Position numbers and translations under genes: made by a program. From the NCBI RefSeq assembly GCF_016617715.1, contig NZ_CP067225.1:1798001-1862000 (forward strand): 64,000 nt of DNA, in the 5' to 3' direction. The first letter of the stretch is position 1; each line of letters opens with the position of its first letter. The stretch comes from Paracoccus sp. MC1862. Lineage in GTDB: Bacteria > Pseudomonadota > Alphaproteobacteria > Rhodobacterales > Rhodobacteraceae. The notes under the pieces are model-generated. The model had not been told where the DNA came from. It saw only the letters and a list, made by a program, of their open reading frames with translations, and ran no database searches. This document shows, in pieces, positions 1 to 8,730 of the stretch.

Positions 1-196
1 AACCGGCGTTGCAGCCGATGTCGAGGACGGTCTTTCCCGTCAGGTCGGCGGGGATCAGATGCGCGAAGCGGGCGAACTTGTCGGCAGGGTAATCGCCCAG
101 GAAATGCTCGGGCGCGGTGCGGACACCGTTCAGGTCGAGGTTCTGGAACCACGGGCCAAGCCCCTCGATTCGCTTTGCGATCTGCGTTGCGTTCAT
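1..196 (-). CDS. SAM-dependent methyltransferase, N-terminal part only
   Basis: Only the first 65 codons lie inside the window; the gene runs off the left edge. Translation from the ATG at 194-196 ends with VLDIGCNAG, the glycine-rich motif I that binds S-adenosylmethionine in class I methyltransferases. The upstream stretch (APEHFLGDYPADKF) resembles the Rta_06860-type methyltransferases found next to CgeB-like glycosyltransferases. That family name is from memory and the substrate is unknown. It is transcribed on the minus strand, 11 bp after the phosphatase gene, so the two probably form one transcript diverging from the glycan cluster. Methylation of a sugar or glycolipid made by that cluster is inference. 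Confidence 0.75.
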   Translation of the reverse strand, partial: MNATQIAKRIEGLGPWFQNLDLNGVRTAPEHFLGDYPADKFARFAHLIPADLTGKTVLDIGCNAG

Positions 197-207
197 CAAC
201 CGTTCCG

Positions 208-801
208 TCAGGCAGGGCCGTTAACGGTTAGGACATGACCCGCGCCATGTCCATGCGCCATCAGCCAACTGACCGAGGCGGGGGCGATCTCGAACCGCAG
301 CAGATGGTCGAGCGAAAGCCCCAGCACCTGCGCGATCACCCCCCGGATCACGTCGCAATGGCTGACGCACAGCACCGGCCCGCACCCCTGCCCCGCGAGG
401 TGGTCGATGTGGCGCATGGCGCGCGCCACGGCCCCGGCCATCGTCTCGCCTCCCGGCGTGAGGGCAGTGGCGCGGGCCGCGTTCCAGCGGTTCCAATCCG
501 GGTCGCCGTCCAGATCGGCGAAACGCCGGCCCGACCAGTTGCCGAAGTCGATCTCGTCCAGGTCGGGGGCCAGGAGGGGCGTCAGGTTCAGCCCCGCGCC
601 GAGGATGTCCGCCGTTTCCACCGTCCGCCGCCGGGGGCTGGCGGTGATCGCCGCCACGCCCCGCCCGGCGAGGCGACGCGCCAGCGCCAGCGTCTCCTCT
701 CGCCCCATGGCGTTCAGCGCGACGTCGCGGGTCCGCCCGCTCAGCCATGCGCCAAGGTCGTCATGCGCGCCGTGGCGGACCAGTCCCACCAGAAGGCTCA
801 T
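208..801 (-). CDS. Histidine phosphatase family protein (phosphoglycerate mutase-like)
   Basis: A 197-residue protein of the histidine phosphatase superfamily. The catalytic RHG motif is at residues 9-11 (H10 is the phosphorylated histidine), with the second active-site histidine at H148 in VSHCD. The distal GNWSGRRF segment resembles CobC and GpmB types. The start at 801 was preferred over an upstream ATG because it puts RHG at the usual distance from the N terminus. Such enzymes dephosphorylate small metabolites such as alpha-ribazole phosphate or sugar phosphates; no cobalamin genes are nearby. Its position beside sugar-nucleotide genes suggests a sugar-phosphate substrate, but this is inference. 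It is divergent from the epimerase at 874. Confidence 0.82.
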   Translation of the reverse strand: MSLLVGLVRHGAHDDLGAWLSGRTRDVALNAMGREETLALARRLAGRGVAAITASPRRRTVETADILGAGLNLTPLLAPDLDEIDFGNWSGRRFADLDGDPDWNRWNAARATALTPGGETMAGAVARAMRHIDHLAGQGCGPVLCVSHCDVIRGVIAQVLGLSLDHLLRFEIAPASVSWLMAHGHGAGHVLTVNGPA

Positions 802-873
802 GCCGGACCAACCCGGACAGGCCGCGCGCCTGTCAAGCAACAAAGATGAAGAAGATGATGGAACCCAAGTCTC

Positions 874-2052
874 ATGACGGCTTTACATCACGGACTTGAG
901 ACCGCTTCAATTTCTCAAAGATCAACGGGGGACGTGTTGGAAAAGGTTCTGATCACCGGCGGCGCAGGGTTCATTGGCCGCTTCGTCGCGGATGAACTGC
1001 TGCGGCGCGGCCACCAGGTCCGCGTGCTGGACGCCCTGATCCCGCAGGTCCATGGCGAGGGCGCAGGACGCCCCGATGCGCTGAACAAGGACGCCGAGTT
1101 CATCCAGGGCGACGTGCGCGACAAGGACGCCGTGGCCCGTGCGCTGAAGGGCGTGGACAGCGTTGTGCACCTCGCGGCCGAGGTTGGCGTCGGCCAGTCG
1201 ATGTATGAGGTCGAGCGGTATACCTCGACCAACGACGTCGGCACCGCAGTCCTGTTCGAGAAACTGATCGACAACCCCGTGCGGCGTGTGGTCACCGCGT
1301 CGTCGATGTCGATCTACGGCGAGGGGCTTTACCGCGACGCCAACGGCCAGATGGTGGAAGACGCCGAGCGCGAGGGCATTCGCGACGGCCTGAAGCAATG
1401 GGACCCGACCGACGCGCAGGGCCGTCCCTTGACACCTGTGGCCACCCCGGAATGGAAGCGCCCGAACCTCGCCTCGATCTATGCGCTGAACAAGTTCGTG
1501 CAGGAACGCACGACCCACATCATGTCCGCTCCCTACGGGATCGAGGGCGTGTGCCTGCGGCTGTTCAACGTCTTCGGCCCCGGACAGGCGCTGTCGAACC
1601 CCTATACGGGCGTCCTCGCGATCTTCGCCTCGCGCTATCTGAACGGCCAGGCGCCGATGATCTTCGAGGATGGCGAGCAGCGCCGCGACTTCGTCCATGT
1701 GTCCGATGTCGCCCGCGCCTTCGCCGAGGCGCTGTCGCTGCCCCAAGCGGCGGGCGGCACCTTCAACATCGGCTCGGGCCACGACCGTTCCGTGACCGAG
1801 GTCGCGCAGGAACTGGGCCGCGCGATGGGCCGCAACGACCTGGAACCGCTGATCATCGGCAAGGCCCGCATCGGCGACATCCGCCACTGCTTCTGCGACA
1901 CAACGTTGGCCGCCGAGACGCTGGGCTTCCGCGCCGACACCGACTTCCGCGAAGGCTTGGCGGAACTGGCCGAATGGGTCGCGAGCCAGACCGCCGTGGA
2001 CAATGTCGAAAAGATGCGCGCCGAACTCGACAAGCGCGGGCTGGTGGCGTGA
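874..2052 (+). CDS. NAD-dependent epimerase/dehydratase (extended SDR), first of the glycan cluster
   Basis: Extended short-chain dehydrogenase of 392 residues. The NAD-binding GGAGFIG motif lies near residues 29-35. The catalytic YxxxK (YALNKF) is in mid-protein, and LRLFNVFGPGQ is typical of UDP-sugar 4-epimerases and dTDP-glucose dehydratases. It should act in the cytoplasm on a nucleotide-activated sugar; the sugar cannot be read from sequence. The ATG at 874 gives a 20-residue leader before the Rossmann fold. A GTG at 934 just behind a GGGGG tract is a plausible alternative start and would give a more usual N terminus. The stop codon overlaps the start of the next SDR gene by 4 bp, so the two are translationally coupled. 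Confidence 0.85.
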   Translation: MTALHHGLETASISQRSTGDVLEKVLITGGAGFIGRFVADELLRRGHQVRVLDALIPQVHGEGAGRPDALNKDAEFIQGDVRDKDAVARALKGVDSVVHLAAEVGVGQSMYEVERYTSTNDVGTAVLFEKLIDNPVRRVVTASSMSIYGEGLYRDANGQMVEDAEREGIRDGLKQWDPTDAQGRPLTPVATPEWKRPNLASIYALNKFVQERTTHIMSAPYGIEGVCLRLFNVFGPGQALSNPYTGVLAIFASRYLNGQAPMIFEDGEQRRDFVHVSDVARAFAEALSLPQAAGGTFNIGSGHDRSVTEVAQELGRAMGRNDLEPLIIGKARIGDIRHCFCDTTLAAETLGFRADTDFREGLAELAEWVASQTAVDNVEKMRAELDKRGLVA

Positions 2053-3155
2053 CGGGGCGGACCGATCCCGCCGCCGATCCGCGCCCGGTGCTGGTCACCG
2101 GAGGGGCGGGCTTCATCGGCTCGAACCTCGCGGACCGGCTGGCGTCGGACGGGCACCGGGTCATCGTCTATGACGCGATGAGCCGGCCGGGGGTGGAACG
2201 CAACCTGTCCTGGCTGCAGAGCCGCCATGGCGACCGGATCGAGCATATTCAGTCCGACATCCGCGACGGTGCCCGCATGGCGGCGGGGGCGCGCGAGGCG
2301 AAGGCGGTCTTCCACCTCGCCGCCCAGGTCGCTGTGACCACCAGCATGGTGGAACCCGTCGAGGACATGACGATCAACCTGATCGGCACCGTCAACCTGC
2401 TGGAGGCCCTGCGCGCCAAGGGTGACGGCACGCCGCTGATCTTCGCCTCGACCAACAAGGTCTATGGCGACCTCGCCGACCTCGACTTCGCGCTGGAGGG
2501 CGCAGCCTACCAGCCCACCGACAGCGACGTCCGCGCCTCTGGCATCGGCGAGGTCCGCCCGCTGGACTTCCACACGCCCTATGGCTGTTCCAAGGGCGCG
2601 GCGGACCAGTATGTGCTGGACTATGCCCGCAGCTACGGCGTGCCCACCTGCGTGTTGCGGATGTCCTGCATCTATGGCCAGCGCCAGATGGGGACCGAGG
2701 ATCAGGGCTGGGTCGCCCATTTCCTGATCCGCGCGCTCAAGGGTCAGCAGATCACCCTTTACGGGGACGGCTGCCAGGTCCGCGACATCCTCGACGTGTC
2801 GAACGCCGTGGAAGCCTATCTCGCCGCGTGGGACCGGATCGAGGAAGTTTCGGGCCGCGTCTTCAACCTCGGCGGGGGCCCGCAGAACGCGGTCAGCCTG
2901 CGGCAGCTTCTGGAGTTCGTGGGCCGGATCATCGACCGGCCCGTGGACATCCATTTTTCCGACTGGCGCGCGGGCGACCAGCGTTATTTCGTCGCCGACA
3001 CCCGCGCGGCGGAAAAGGCGCTGGGCCTGTCGCCCAAGGTGGACTGGCAGGAGGGCGTGACCCGGCTCGCGCAATGGCTCGCGGCCGAGGGCGGGATCAA
3101 CCTGCCCGTGGGCAGCCCTCTGGACCGGCGCGACGCGCTGGCGCAGTCGGCATGA
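2049..3155 (+). CDS. NAD-dependent epimerase/dehydratase (extended SDR), second of the glycan cluster
   Basis: Extended SDR of 368 residues starting at a GTG that overlaps the previous stop (GTGA). VTGGAGFIGSNLADRL is the dinucleotide-binding motif, TPYGCSK carries the catalytic Tyr and Lys, and FHLAAQVAVTTSM is typical of CDP-tyvelose 2-epimerase and GDP- or dTDP-sugar dehydratase groups. The reading frame is open far upstream, but the family alignment begins at the GTG. It differs in sequence from the neighbouring SDR, so this is not a recent duplication. Two SDRs in series suggest a multi-step conversion of one nucleotide sugar. The specific sugar is not predictable here. Confidence 0.85.
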   Translation: MTGRTDPAADPRPVLVTGGAGFIGSNLADRLASDGHRVIVYDAMSRPGVERNLSWLQSRHGDRIEHIQSDIRDGARMAAGAREAKAVFHLAAQVAVTTSMVEPVEDMTINLIGTVNLLEALRAKGDGTPLIFASTNKVYGDLADLDFALEGAAYQPTDSDVRASGIGEVRPLDFHTPYGCSKGAADQYVLDYARSYGVPTCVLRMSCIYGQRQMGTEDQGWVAHFLIRALKGQQITLYGDGCQVRDILDVSNAVEAYLAAWDRIEEVSGRVFNLGGGPQNAVSLRQLLEFVGRIIDRPVDIHFSDWRAGDQRYFVADTRAAEKALGLSPKVDWQEGVTRLAQWLAAEGGINLPVGSPLDRRDALAQSA

Positions 3156-3165
3156 CGGGGCGCGG

Positions 3166-4416
3166 ATGATGCGGGTGCTGATGAGCACCGACGCGGTCGG
3201 CGGCGTCTGGCAGTATTCGCTGGAACTGGCCTCGGCGCTGGACGCCGAGGTCGTGCTGGCTGTCCTCGGCCCTATGGCGGATACGGACCAGCGCGCGGCA
3301 GCCGAGGTCGCGGTCGTGCGGCTGGTGGACACCGGCCTGCCGCTCGACTGGCTCAGCGACGGCCCCGCGCCGGTGCTGGCGGCGGCTGACGCCATCGCGC
3401 GGCTCGCCTGCGAGATGGGCGCGGATGTGGTGCACCTGAACACGCCCGCGCTGGCCGCGGCGCGTTTTGCCCAGCCGGTCGTTGCGGTGAACCACGGCTG
3501 CCTCGGCACCTGGTGGGACGCCGCGCGCGGCGGTCCCGTGGAGCCGGCGCTGGCCTGGCTGCCGGAACTGGTGGGCCAAGGCCTGCGCGCGGCGGATCGG
3601 GTGGTCGCCCCGACTCGCGCCTATGCCGAGGCGACCGCCTGCCGCTATGGCCTGACCGTGACGCCGACGGCCGTCCACAACGGCCGCACGCAACTGGCTC
3701 TGCCGACGATACCGCAGGGCGATTTCAGCGGCGCAGGGTCCTTGCCGGTGATGCCGAAGGCTGGACCCGGTCGTGAAACGTCCATGCCGACGGGGGGCAA
3801 AACCGGTTTGCACGGCCGCACCCCCCTGCGCTCCTTGTCCGGCGCTCGGCCTGCCCATGGCGCGCCGTGCCTGCCCCTCGGCGCCCCCCATCCTTTCCAC
3901 GGCGCGCTGACGATCGGGCGGCTGTGGGACGAGGTGAAGGATACGGCCACCCTCGACGCCGCCGCCGCGCTGCTGGACGCGCCCTTCATCGCCATCGGCG
4001 CCACCCGTGCGCCGCATGGCGCGACGGTGACGCCCGCGCATCTGCAAGCCACCGGTCCCCTGCCCGCCGACCAGATCGCCCATTGGCTTTCACGCCGCCC
4101 GGTCTTTGTCAGCGCCGCCCGGTTCGAGCCCTTCGGCCTTGCCGTGCTGGAAGCTGCGCAGGCGGGCTGCCCGCTGGTGCTGTCCAACATCCCGACGTTT
4201 CGCGAACTCTGGGACGGTGCCGCCACCTTCGTCAGCCCCGGTGACGCCGCAGGCTTCACCAAGGCCATCGCCGCGCTGCTGTCCGATCCCGCGCGCCATG
4301 CGGCGCTTGGTCAGGCCGCCCGGCAGCGTGCCGCCCGCTACACCCCCGCCGCGATGGCCGCAGAGATGTCCGGCATCTACCGCGACCTCCTTTCGGCCAA
4401 GGACAAAGCCGCATGA
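3166..4416 (+). CDS. Glycosyltransferase family 4 protein with an unusual internal insertion
   Basis: A 416-residue GT4-type (GT-B fold) glycosyltransferase. The N-terminal Rossmann half begins MRVLMSTDAVGGVWQYSLEL. The C-terminal half has the acceptor/donor loop ARFEPFGLAVLEAAQAGCPLV, containing the E-x7-E-like motif for nucleotide-sugar binding. Between VHNGR near residue 178 and FHGALTIGRLWDEVKD near residue 245 lies about 55 residues rich in Gly, Pro and Arg with no family resemblance. This looks like an in-frame insertion in the interdomain linker. The gene starts 10 bp after the SDR and overlaps the next gene by 4 bp. Acceptor and donor are unknown. ATG at 3169 is an equally possible start. 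Confidence 0.82.
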   Translation: MMRVLMSTDAVGGVWQYSLELASALDAEVVLAVLGPMADTDQRAAAEVAVVRLVDTGLPLDWLSDGPAPVLAAADAIARLACEMGADVVHLNTPALAAARFAQPVVAVNHGCLGTWWDAARGGPVEPALAWLPELVGQGLRAADRVVAPTRAYAEATACRYGLTVTPTAVHNGRTQLALPTIPQGDFSGAGSLPVMPKAGPGRETSMPTGGKTGLHGRTPLRSLSGARPAHGAPCLPLGAPHPFHGALTIGRLWDEVKDTATLDAAAALLDAPFIAIGATRAPHGATVTPAHLQATGPLPADQIAHWLSRRPVFVSAARFEPFGLAVLEAAQAGCPLVLSNIPTFRELWDGAATFVSPGDAAGFTKAIAALLSDPARHAALGQAARQRAARYTPAAMAAEMSGIYRDLLSAKDKAA

Positions 4417-5522
4417 AGATCGTCTATTTCACCCATTCGCTGCAAAGCTGCTGGAACCACGGCAACGCCCATTTCCTGCGCGGCGTGCTGCGGGACCTGG
4501 CTGCGCTTGGCCACCATGTCCACGCGCTGGAGCCGGAGGGCGCCTGGAGCCTCGACAACCTTTTGCGCGACCACGGGCAGGAGGGGCTGGAGCCCTTCCG
4601 CCGGAACTATCCCGAACTGACGGTCGAGACCTACGATCCCGCCGCCGATCCGGTGGAACTGGCGGGCAACGCCGATCTGGTGATCGTCCATGAATGGAAC
4701 AATCCCTCGCTGGCGGCAACGCTCGGCAAGGCCCGCAAGGGCGGCGCCCGGTTCAGGCTGCTGTTCCACGACACCCATCACCGCGCGGTCAGCGACCCGG
4801 ATGCGATCCGCGCCTTCGACCTGTCCGGCTTCGACGGCGTGCTGGCCTTTGGGGAAACGTTGTCCGAAGTCTATCGCCGCTGGGGTTGGGGCGACCGCGT
4901 CTGGACATGGCACGAGGCCGCCGACACAAGGCTGTTCCACCCGCCGGCTGAGGAAACCGGACGAGAGGGCCTTGTCTGGATCGGCAACTGGGGCGATGGC
5001 GAGCGGACCGAGGAACTGGAAAGCTTCCTGTTCCGCCCCGCGCGGGACGCAAACCTTCCGCTCGACATTTACGGCGTCCGCTATCCGGCCGAAGCCTTGG
5101 CGACGCTGGACCGCTACGGCGTCCGCTATCACGGCTGGGCACCGAATGCCGCAGCGCCGGGGATCTTCTCGCGCCACATGGCGACAGTCCACGTGCCGCG
5201 CCGCTTCTACACTACGATGCTGCCCGGCATCCCCACCATCCGCGTCTTCGAGGCGCTGGCCTGCGGCATCCCCCTTGTCTCGGCCCCGTGGCAGGACAGC
5301 GAAAACCTGTTCCATCCCGGCCGAGACTTCCTGTTCGCCCAAGACGGCGCGAAAATGACCGCCCATCTGCGCGATCTCTCGAACGACCCTGCCCTGCGCG
5401 CTTCGCTTGTGGCGCATGGACTGGATACCATCCGCGCCCGCCACACCTGCGCCCATCGCGCGCGGGAACTCCTCTCCATCGCCGCGATGCTCGGCCTCAA
5501 CCACGGAGCCTCTGCGGCATGA
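4413..5522 (+). CDS. CgeB-like glycosyltransferase, first of three
   Basis: A 369-residue cytosolic protein resembling the CgeB family, GT-B glycosyltransferases named after a Bacillus spore-coat maturation protein. It opens MKIVYFTHSLQSCWNHGNAH, a pattern shared with the next two genes (conserved tryptophan, N-G-x-A/H). The C-terminal domain contains TIRVFEALACGIPLVSAPW, the nucleotide-sugar binding loop, and QDSENLFHPGRDFLF, which matches the usual CgeB ending. No membrane segment or signal peptide is visible. Both ends overlap the neighbours by 4 bp. CgeB proteins are poorly characterised, so transfer of a sugar to a cluster-specific acceptor is inference. Confidence 0.8.
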   Translation: MKIVYFTHSLQSCWNHGNAHFLRGVLRDLAALGHHVHALEPEGAWSLDNLLRDHGQEGLEPFRRNYPELTVETYDPAADPVELAGNADLVIVHEWNNPSLAATLGKARKGGARFRLLFHDTHHRAVSDPDAIRAFDLSGFDGVLAFGETLSEVYRRWGWGDRVWTWHEAADTRLFHPPAEETGREGLVWIGNWGDGERTEELESFLFRPARDANLPLDIYGVRYPAEALATLDRYGVRYHGWAPNAAAPGIFSRHMATVHVPRRFYTTMLPGIPTIRVFEALACGIPLVSAPWQDSENLFHPGRDFLFAQDGAKMTAHLRDLSNDPALRASLVAHGLDTIRARHTCAHRARELLSIAAMLGLNHGASAA

Positions 5523-6610
5523 AGATCGCATTCTACGGATCAAGCCTGCTGTCGTCCTACTGGAACGGTGCGGCCACCTATTACCGCGGCATCCTCGGGG
5601 AACTCGCCAGGCGCGGCTACGGGATCACCTTCTACGAGCCCGACGCCTTCGACCGCCAGAAGCACCGCGACATCGACCCGCCGGACTGGTGCCGCTCGGT
5701 CGTCTATCCGGCGACCGAGGACGCCATGCGCGGCGTGCTGGCCGAGGCAGGGGACGCTGACATCGTGGTCAAGGCCAACGGCGTCGGCGTCTTCGACCGC
5801 GAGCTGCTGGAGGGCGTGATCGCCCAGGCCCGCCCCGGCGCCCTGAAAATCTTCTGGGACGTGGACGCCGCCGCCACGCTGGACGAGATGCGCGCCGACG
5901 ACAGCCATCCCGTGCGCCGCGCGCTGCCCGGCCTCGACATGGTGCTGACCTATGGCGGCGGCCCGCCGGTGGTGGAGGCCTATCGCGGCTTCGGCGCGAA
6001 GCTCTGTGAGCCGGTCTACAACGCGCTCGACCCCGCCACGCACCACCCTGCGCCCGCCGATCCGCGCTTCGCCTCGGACCTCGCCTTTCTCGGCAACCGC
6101 CTGCCGGATCGAGAGGCGCGGGTGGAAGAGTTCCTCCTCAAGCCCGCCGCGATGCTGCCCGAACGCAGCTTTCTTATCGGAGGAAACGGCTGGGAAACCA
6201 AAGAGATGCCCGGCAACGTCCGCCATCTGGGCCACGTCTATACGACCGAGCACAACGCCTTCAACTGCACGCCTCTGGCCGTCCTGAACGTCGCCCGCGA
6301 CAGCATGGCGAACGTGGGCTTTTCCCCCGCCACCCGCGTCTTCGAGGCGGCGGGCGCGGCCGCCTGCCTCATCACCGACGCCTGGGAAGGGATCGAGCTG
6401 TTCCTGACCCCGAACTCCGAGGTGCTGGTCGCCCGCGACGGGCAGGACGTGGCCGACCATCTCGCCACCCTCACGCCCGAGCGCGCGAAGGACATCGGCC
6501 AGGCCGCGCTGGCGCGGGTCAAGGCCGAACACAGCTATGCCCTGCGCGGCGCTCAGGTGGACGCGCTGTTCAAGGCCCATGCGCGGCAACCCGAGGAGGC
6601 GCGGGCATGA
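5519..6610 (+). CDS. CgeB-like glycosyltransferase, second of three
   Basis: A 363-residue CgeB-like glycosyltransferase. The frame is open upstream to 5288, but the ATG at 5519 overlaps the previous stop (ATGA) and gives the family start MKIAFYGSSLLSSYWNGAAT. The middle holds IFWDVDAAATLDEM, and the C-terminal half holds ATRVFEAAGAAACLITDAWEGIELF, the donor-binding region. FWDVD followed later by LTYGGGPPVVEAY is also found in modified form in the third copy (FYDIDTP, LSFTGGP). The second and third genes are therefore more closely related to each other than to the first. It probably adds one sugar of an unidentified glycan. Confidence 0.8.
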   Translation: MKIAFYGSSLLSSYWNGAATYYRGILGELARRGYGITFYEPDAFDRQKHRDIDPPDWCRSVVYPATEDAMRGVLAEAGDADIVVKANGVGVFDRELLEGVIAQARPGALKIFWDVDAAATLDEMRADDSHPVRRALPGLDMVLTYGGGPPVVEAYRGFGAKLCEPVYNALDPATHHPAPADPRFASDLAFLGNRLPDREARVEEFLLKPAAMLPERSFLIGGNGWETKEMPGNVRHLGHVYTTEHNAFNCTPLAVLNVARDSMANVGFSPATRVFEAAGAAACLITDAWEGIELFLTPNSEVLVARDGQDVADHLATLTPERAKDIGQAALARVKAEHSYALRGAQVDALFKAHARQPEEARA

Positions 6611-7692
6611 AGCTGGTCGTCCTTGGCCTGTCGCTGTCGTCCTCTTGGGGGAACGGCCATGCGACCACCTTCCGGGCGCTGCTCAAGTCCTTCGCCCGCC
6701 GAGGGCACGAGGTGCTGTTCCTTGAGCGCGATGTGCCCTGGTATGCCAGCCAGCGCGATCTGACCGACCCCGACTGGTGCCGGCTGGAGTTCTACGCGCA
6801 CCTTGCCGGGCTCGACCGCTGGCGGGACGAGATCGCGGCGGCGGATGCCGTCATCGTCGGCTCCTACGTCCCCGAGGGTGTCGAGGTCTCGCGCCACGTC
6901 CAGTCGCGGGCACGCGGCACGACGGCTTTCTACGACATCGACACGCCGGTCACGCTGGCGAAGCTGGAACGGGGCGACCACGAGTATCTCTCGCCCGAGG
7001 TCATCCCCGGCTTCGACGTCTATCTTTCCTTTACCGGCGGCCCGACCCTGCGGCATATCGAACGGCATTACCGCGCGTCCATGGCGCGGGCGCTCTATTG
7101 CTCGGTGGACCTGGATCTCTACGGCCTGCGCGAGGTGCCCAAGCGCTGGGATCTCTCCTACCTCGGCACCTACAGCGACGATCGCCAGCCCACACTGGAG
7201 CGGCTGCTGCTGGACCCCGCCCGCCACCGGCCTGACCTGCGCTTTGTCGTGGCAGGGCCGCAGTATCCCGCGACCATCGAATGGCCGGAAAACGTCGAGC
7301 GGATCGAGCATTGCCCGCCCGCCGACCATGCCGCCTTCTATTCGGCCAGCCGCTTCGCCCTGAACGTGACGCGGGCCGACATGATCCGCGCGGGCTGGTC
7401 GCCCTCGGTCCGGCTGTTCGAGGCGGGCGCCTGCGCCACGCCCATCATCTCGGACAAGTGGGACGGGATCGAGACGCTGTTCCGTCCGGGGTCCGAGATC
7501 GTGCTGGCCGACGGCGCTGCCTGCGTGCTGACCGCGCTGGACGGCGACGCCGGGGCCATGGGCCGGGCGGCGCGAGCGCGGATCGAGGATGCGCATTCGT
7601 CCGACCACCGGGCGGCGGAACTGGAAGCGCATCTGGCCGAGGCGGCGGCTCACAAGGCCGCAGCCCGGCACGTCGAAACAGCGGAGGGATGA
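6607..7692 (+). CDS. CgeB-like glycosyltransferase, third of three
   Basis: A 361-residue CgeB-like protein starting MKLVVLGLSLSSSWGNGHAT, with a 4-bp overlap to its predecessor. Matching landmarks are FYDIDTPVTLAKL, the LSFTGGPTLRHIE segment, SYLGTYSDDRQP and the C-terminal SVRLFEAGACATPIISDKWDGIE, which aligns with the donor-binding loop of the second copy. No transmembrane helix is seen. Five genes from 2049 to here run as an unbroken chain with overlaps or a 10-bp gap, so they are almost certainly co-translated. The tandem CgeB genes look like ancient paralogues, each likely making a distinct linkage. Substrate unknown. Confidence 0.8.
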   Translation: MKLVVLGLSLSSSWGNGHATTFRALLKSFARRGHEVLFLERDVPWYASQRDLTDPDWCRLEFYAHLAGLDRWRDEIAAADAVIVGSYVPEGVEVSRHVQSRARGTTAFYDIDTPVTLAKLERGDHEYLSPEVIPGFDVYLSFTGGPTLRHIERHYRASMARALYCSVDLDLYGLREVPKRWDLSYLGTYSDDRQPTLERLLLDPARHRPDLRFVVAGPQYPATIEWPENVERIEHCPPADHAAFYSASRFALNVTRADMIRAGWSPSVRLFEAGACATPIISDKWDGIETLFRPGSEIVLADGAACVLTALDGDAGAMGRAARARIEDAHSSDHRAAELEAHLAEAAAHKAAARHVETAEG

Positions 7693-7696
7693 GACC

Positions 7697-8725
7697 ATGA
7701 GGAAGACCGACCTGAACAGTCCGCGCTCGACCGTGCGGCCGCTGGCGCTGAACGTCGTCGCGGGCGGGGCGGGCTTCATCGGATCGCATCTCTGCCGTGC
7801 GCTGCTGGACCGGGGGGAATCGGTGCTGTGCCTCGACAACCTGCAGACATCGCGGCCCTCGAACCTGCGCGCGCTGGAAGGGCAGCCCGGCTTCCGCTTC
7901 ATCCGCCACGACATCGGCCAGCCCATGCCGGCCGAGGTGCTGCGGATGGCCCCGCGCATCAGCCGCGTCTGGAATCTCGCCTGCGCGGCCTCGCCGCCGC
8001 TGTATCAGCGCGACCCGGAGCATACGATGCTGACCAACGTGGTCGGCACCAACAACCTGCTGCACTTTGCCGAAGCGGCAAAGGCGCGGTTCCTTCTGAC
8101 CTCGACCAGCGAGGTTTATGGCGACCCCGAGATCCATCCGCAGGCCGAGGACTACCGCGGCCATGTCAGTTGCACCGGCCCCCGCGCCTGCTACGATGAG
8201 GGCAAGCGCGCCGCCGAGGCGCTGACCTTCGATTACGGCCGCGCGGGCCGGGTGCAGGTGCGCGTCGCGCGGATCTTCAACACCTACGGGCCGAACATGG
8301 ACCCAGACGACGGGCGCGTGGTGTCGAACCTGATCTGCCAGGCGCTGCGCGGGAACGAACTGACGATCTATGGCGACGGCAGCCAGACCCGCAGCTTCTG
8401 CTATGTCTCGGACATGGTCGCGGGCCTGATCACCCTGATGGACGCCGAGGTCGACGGGATGGAGCCGGTGAACCTCGGCAACCCTCACGAGATGACGGTG
8501 AACGAACTGCTGCGCCATGTGCTGGAACTGACCGGCACCAGCGCGCCGGTGGCCTATCGCCCGCTGCCGGTGGACGACCCGCGCCGCCGCCGCCCCGACA
8601 TCAGCCGGGCGGGCGCGCTGCTGGGCTGGGCGCCGCGGGTGCCGCTGACCGAAGGATTGGAGGCGACCTGCGCCTGGTTCGCCGAGGAGCTCGTGGTCGA
8701 GCCGGCGGCCGAGGTCGCTGGCTGA
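7697..8725 (+). CDS. SDR sugar-nucleotide enzyme resembling UDP-glucuronate decarboxylase
   Basis: A 342-residue extended SDR with VAGGAGFIGSHLCRAL for NAD binding. The segments LACAASPPLYQRDP, LTSTSEVYGDPEIHPQ and GPRACYDEGKRAAEAL are hallmarks of UDP-xylose synthase (UDP-glucuronate decarboxylase). The catalytic Tyr and Lys are in CYDEGKR. That reaction yields UDP-xylose and CO2. The ATG at 7697, 4 bp after the previous stop, was chosen over the open frame extending to 7589 because of the compact spacing and family start. If it makes UDP-xylose, one of the adjacent glycosyltransferases may transfer xylose. It could also be a related UDP-sugar epimerase. Confidence 0.83.
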   Translation: MRKTDLNSPRSTVRPLALNVVAGGAGFIGSHLCRALLDRGESVLCLDNLQTSRPSNLRALEGQPGFRFIRHDIGQPMPAEVLRMAPRISRVWNLACAASPPLYQRDPEHTMLTNVVGTNNLLHFAEAAKARFLLTSTSEVYGDPEIHPQAEDYRGHVSCTGPRACYDEGKRAAEALTFDYGRAGRVQVRVARIFNTYGPNMDPDDGRVVSNLICQALRGNELTIYGDGSQTRSFCYVSDMVAGLITLMDAEVDGMEPVNLGNPHEMTVNELLRHVLELTGTSAPVAYRPLPVDDPRRRRPDISRAGALLGWAPRVPLTEGLEATCAWFAEELVVEPAAEVAG

Positions 8726-8730
8726 GCGCG

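Noticed and set aside
1398..2048. Long N-terminal extension of the second SDR gene
   Set aside because: It is out-of-frame shadow of the first SDR; the GTG at 2049 with the GTGA overlap is the credible start.
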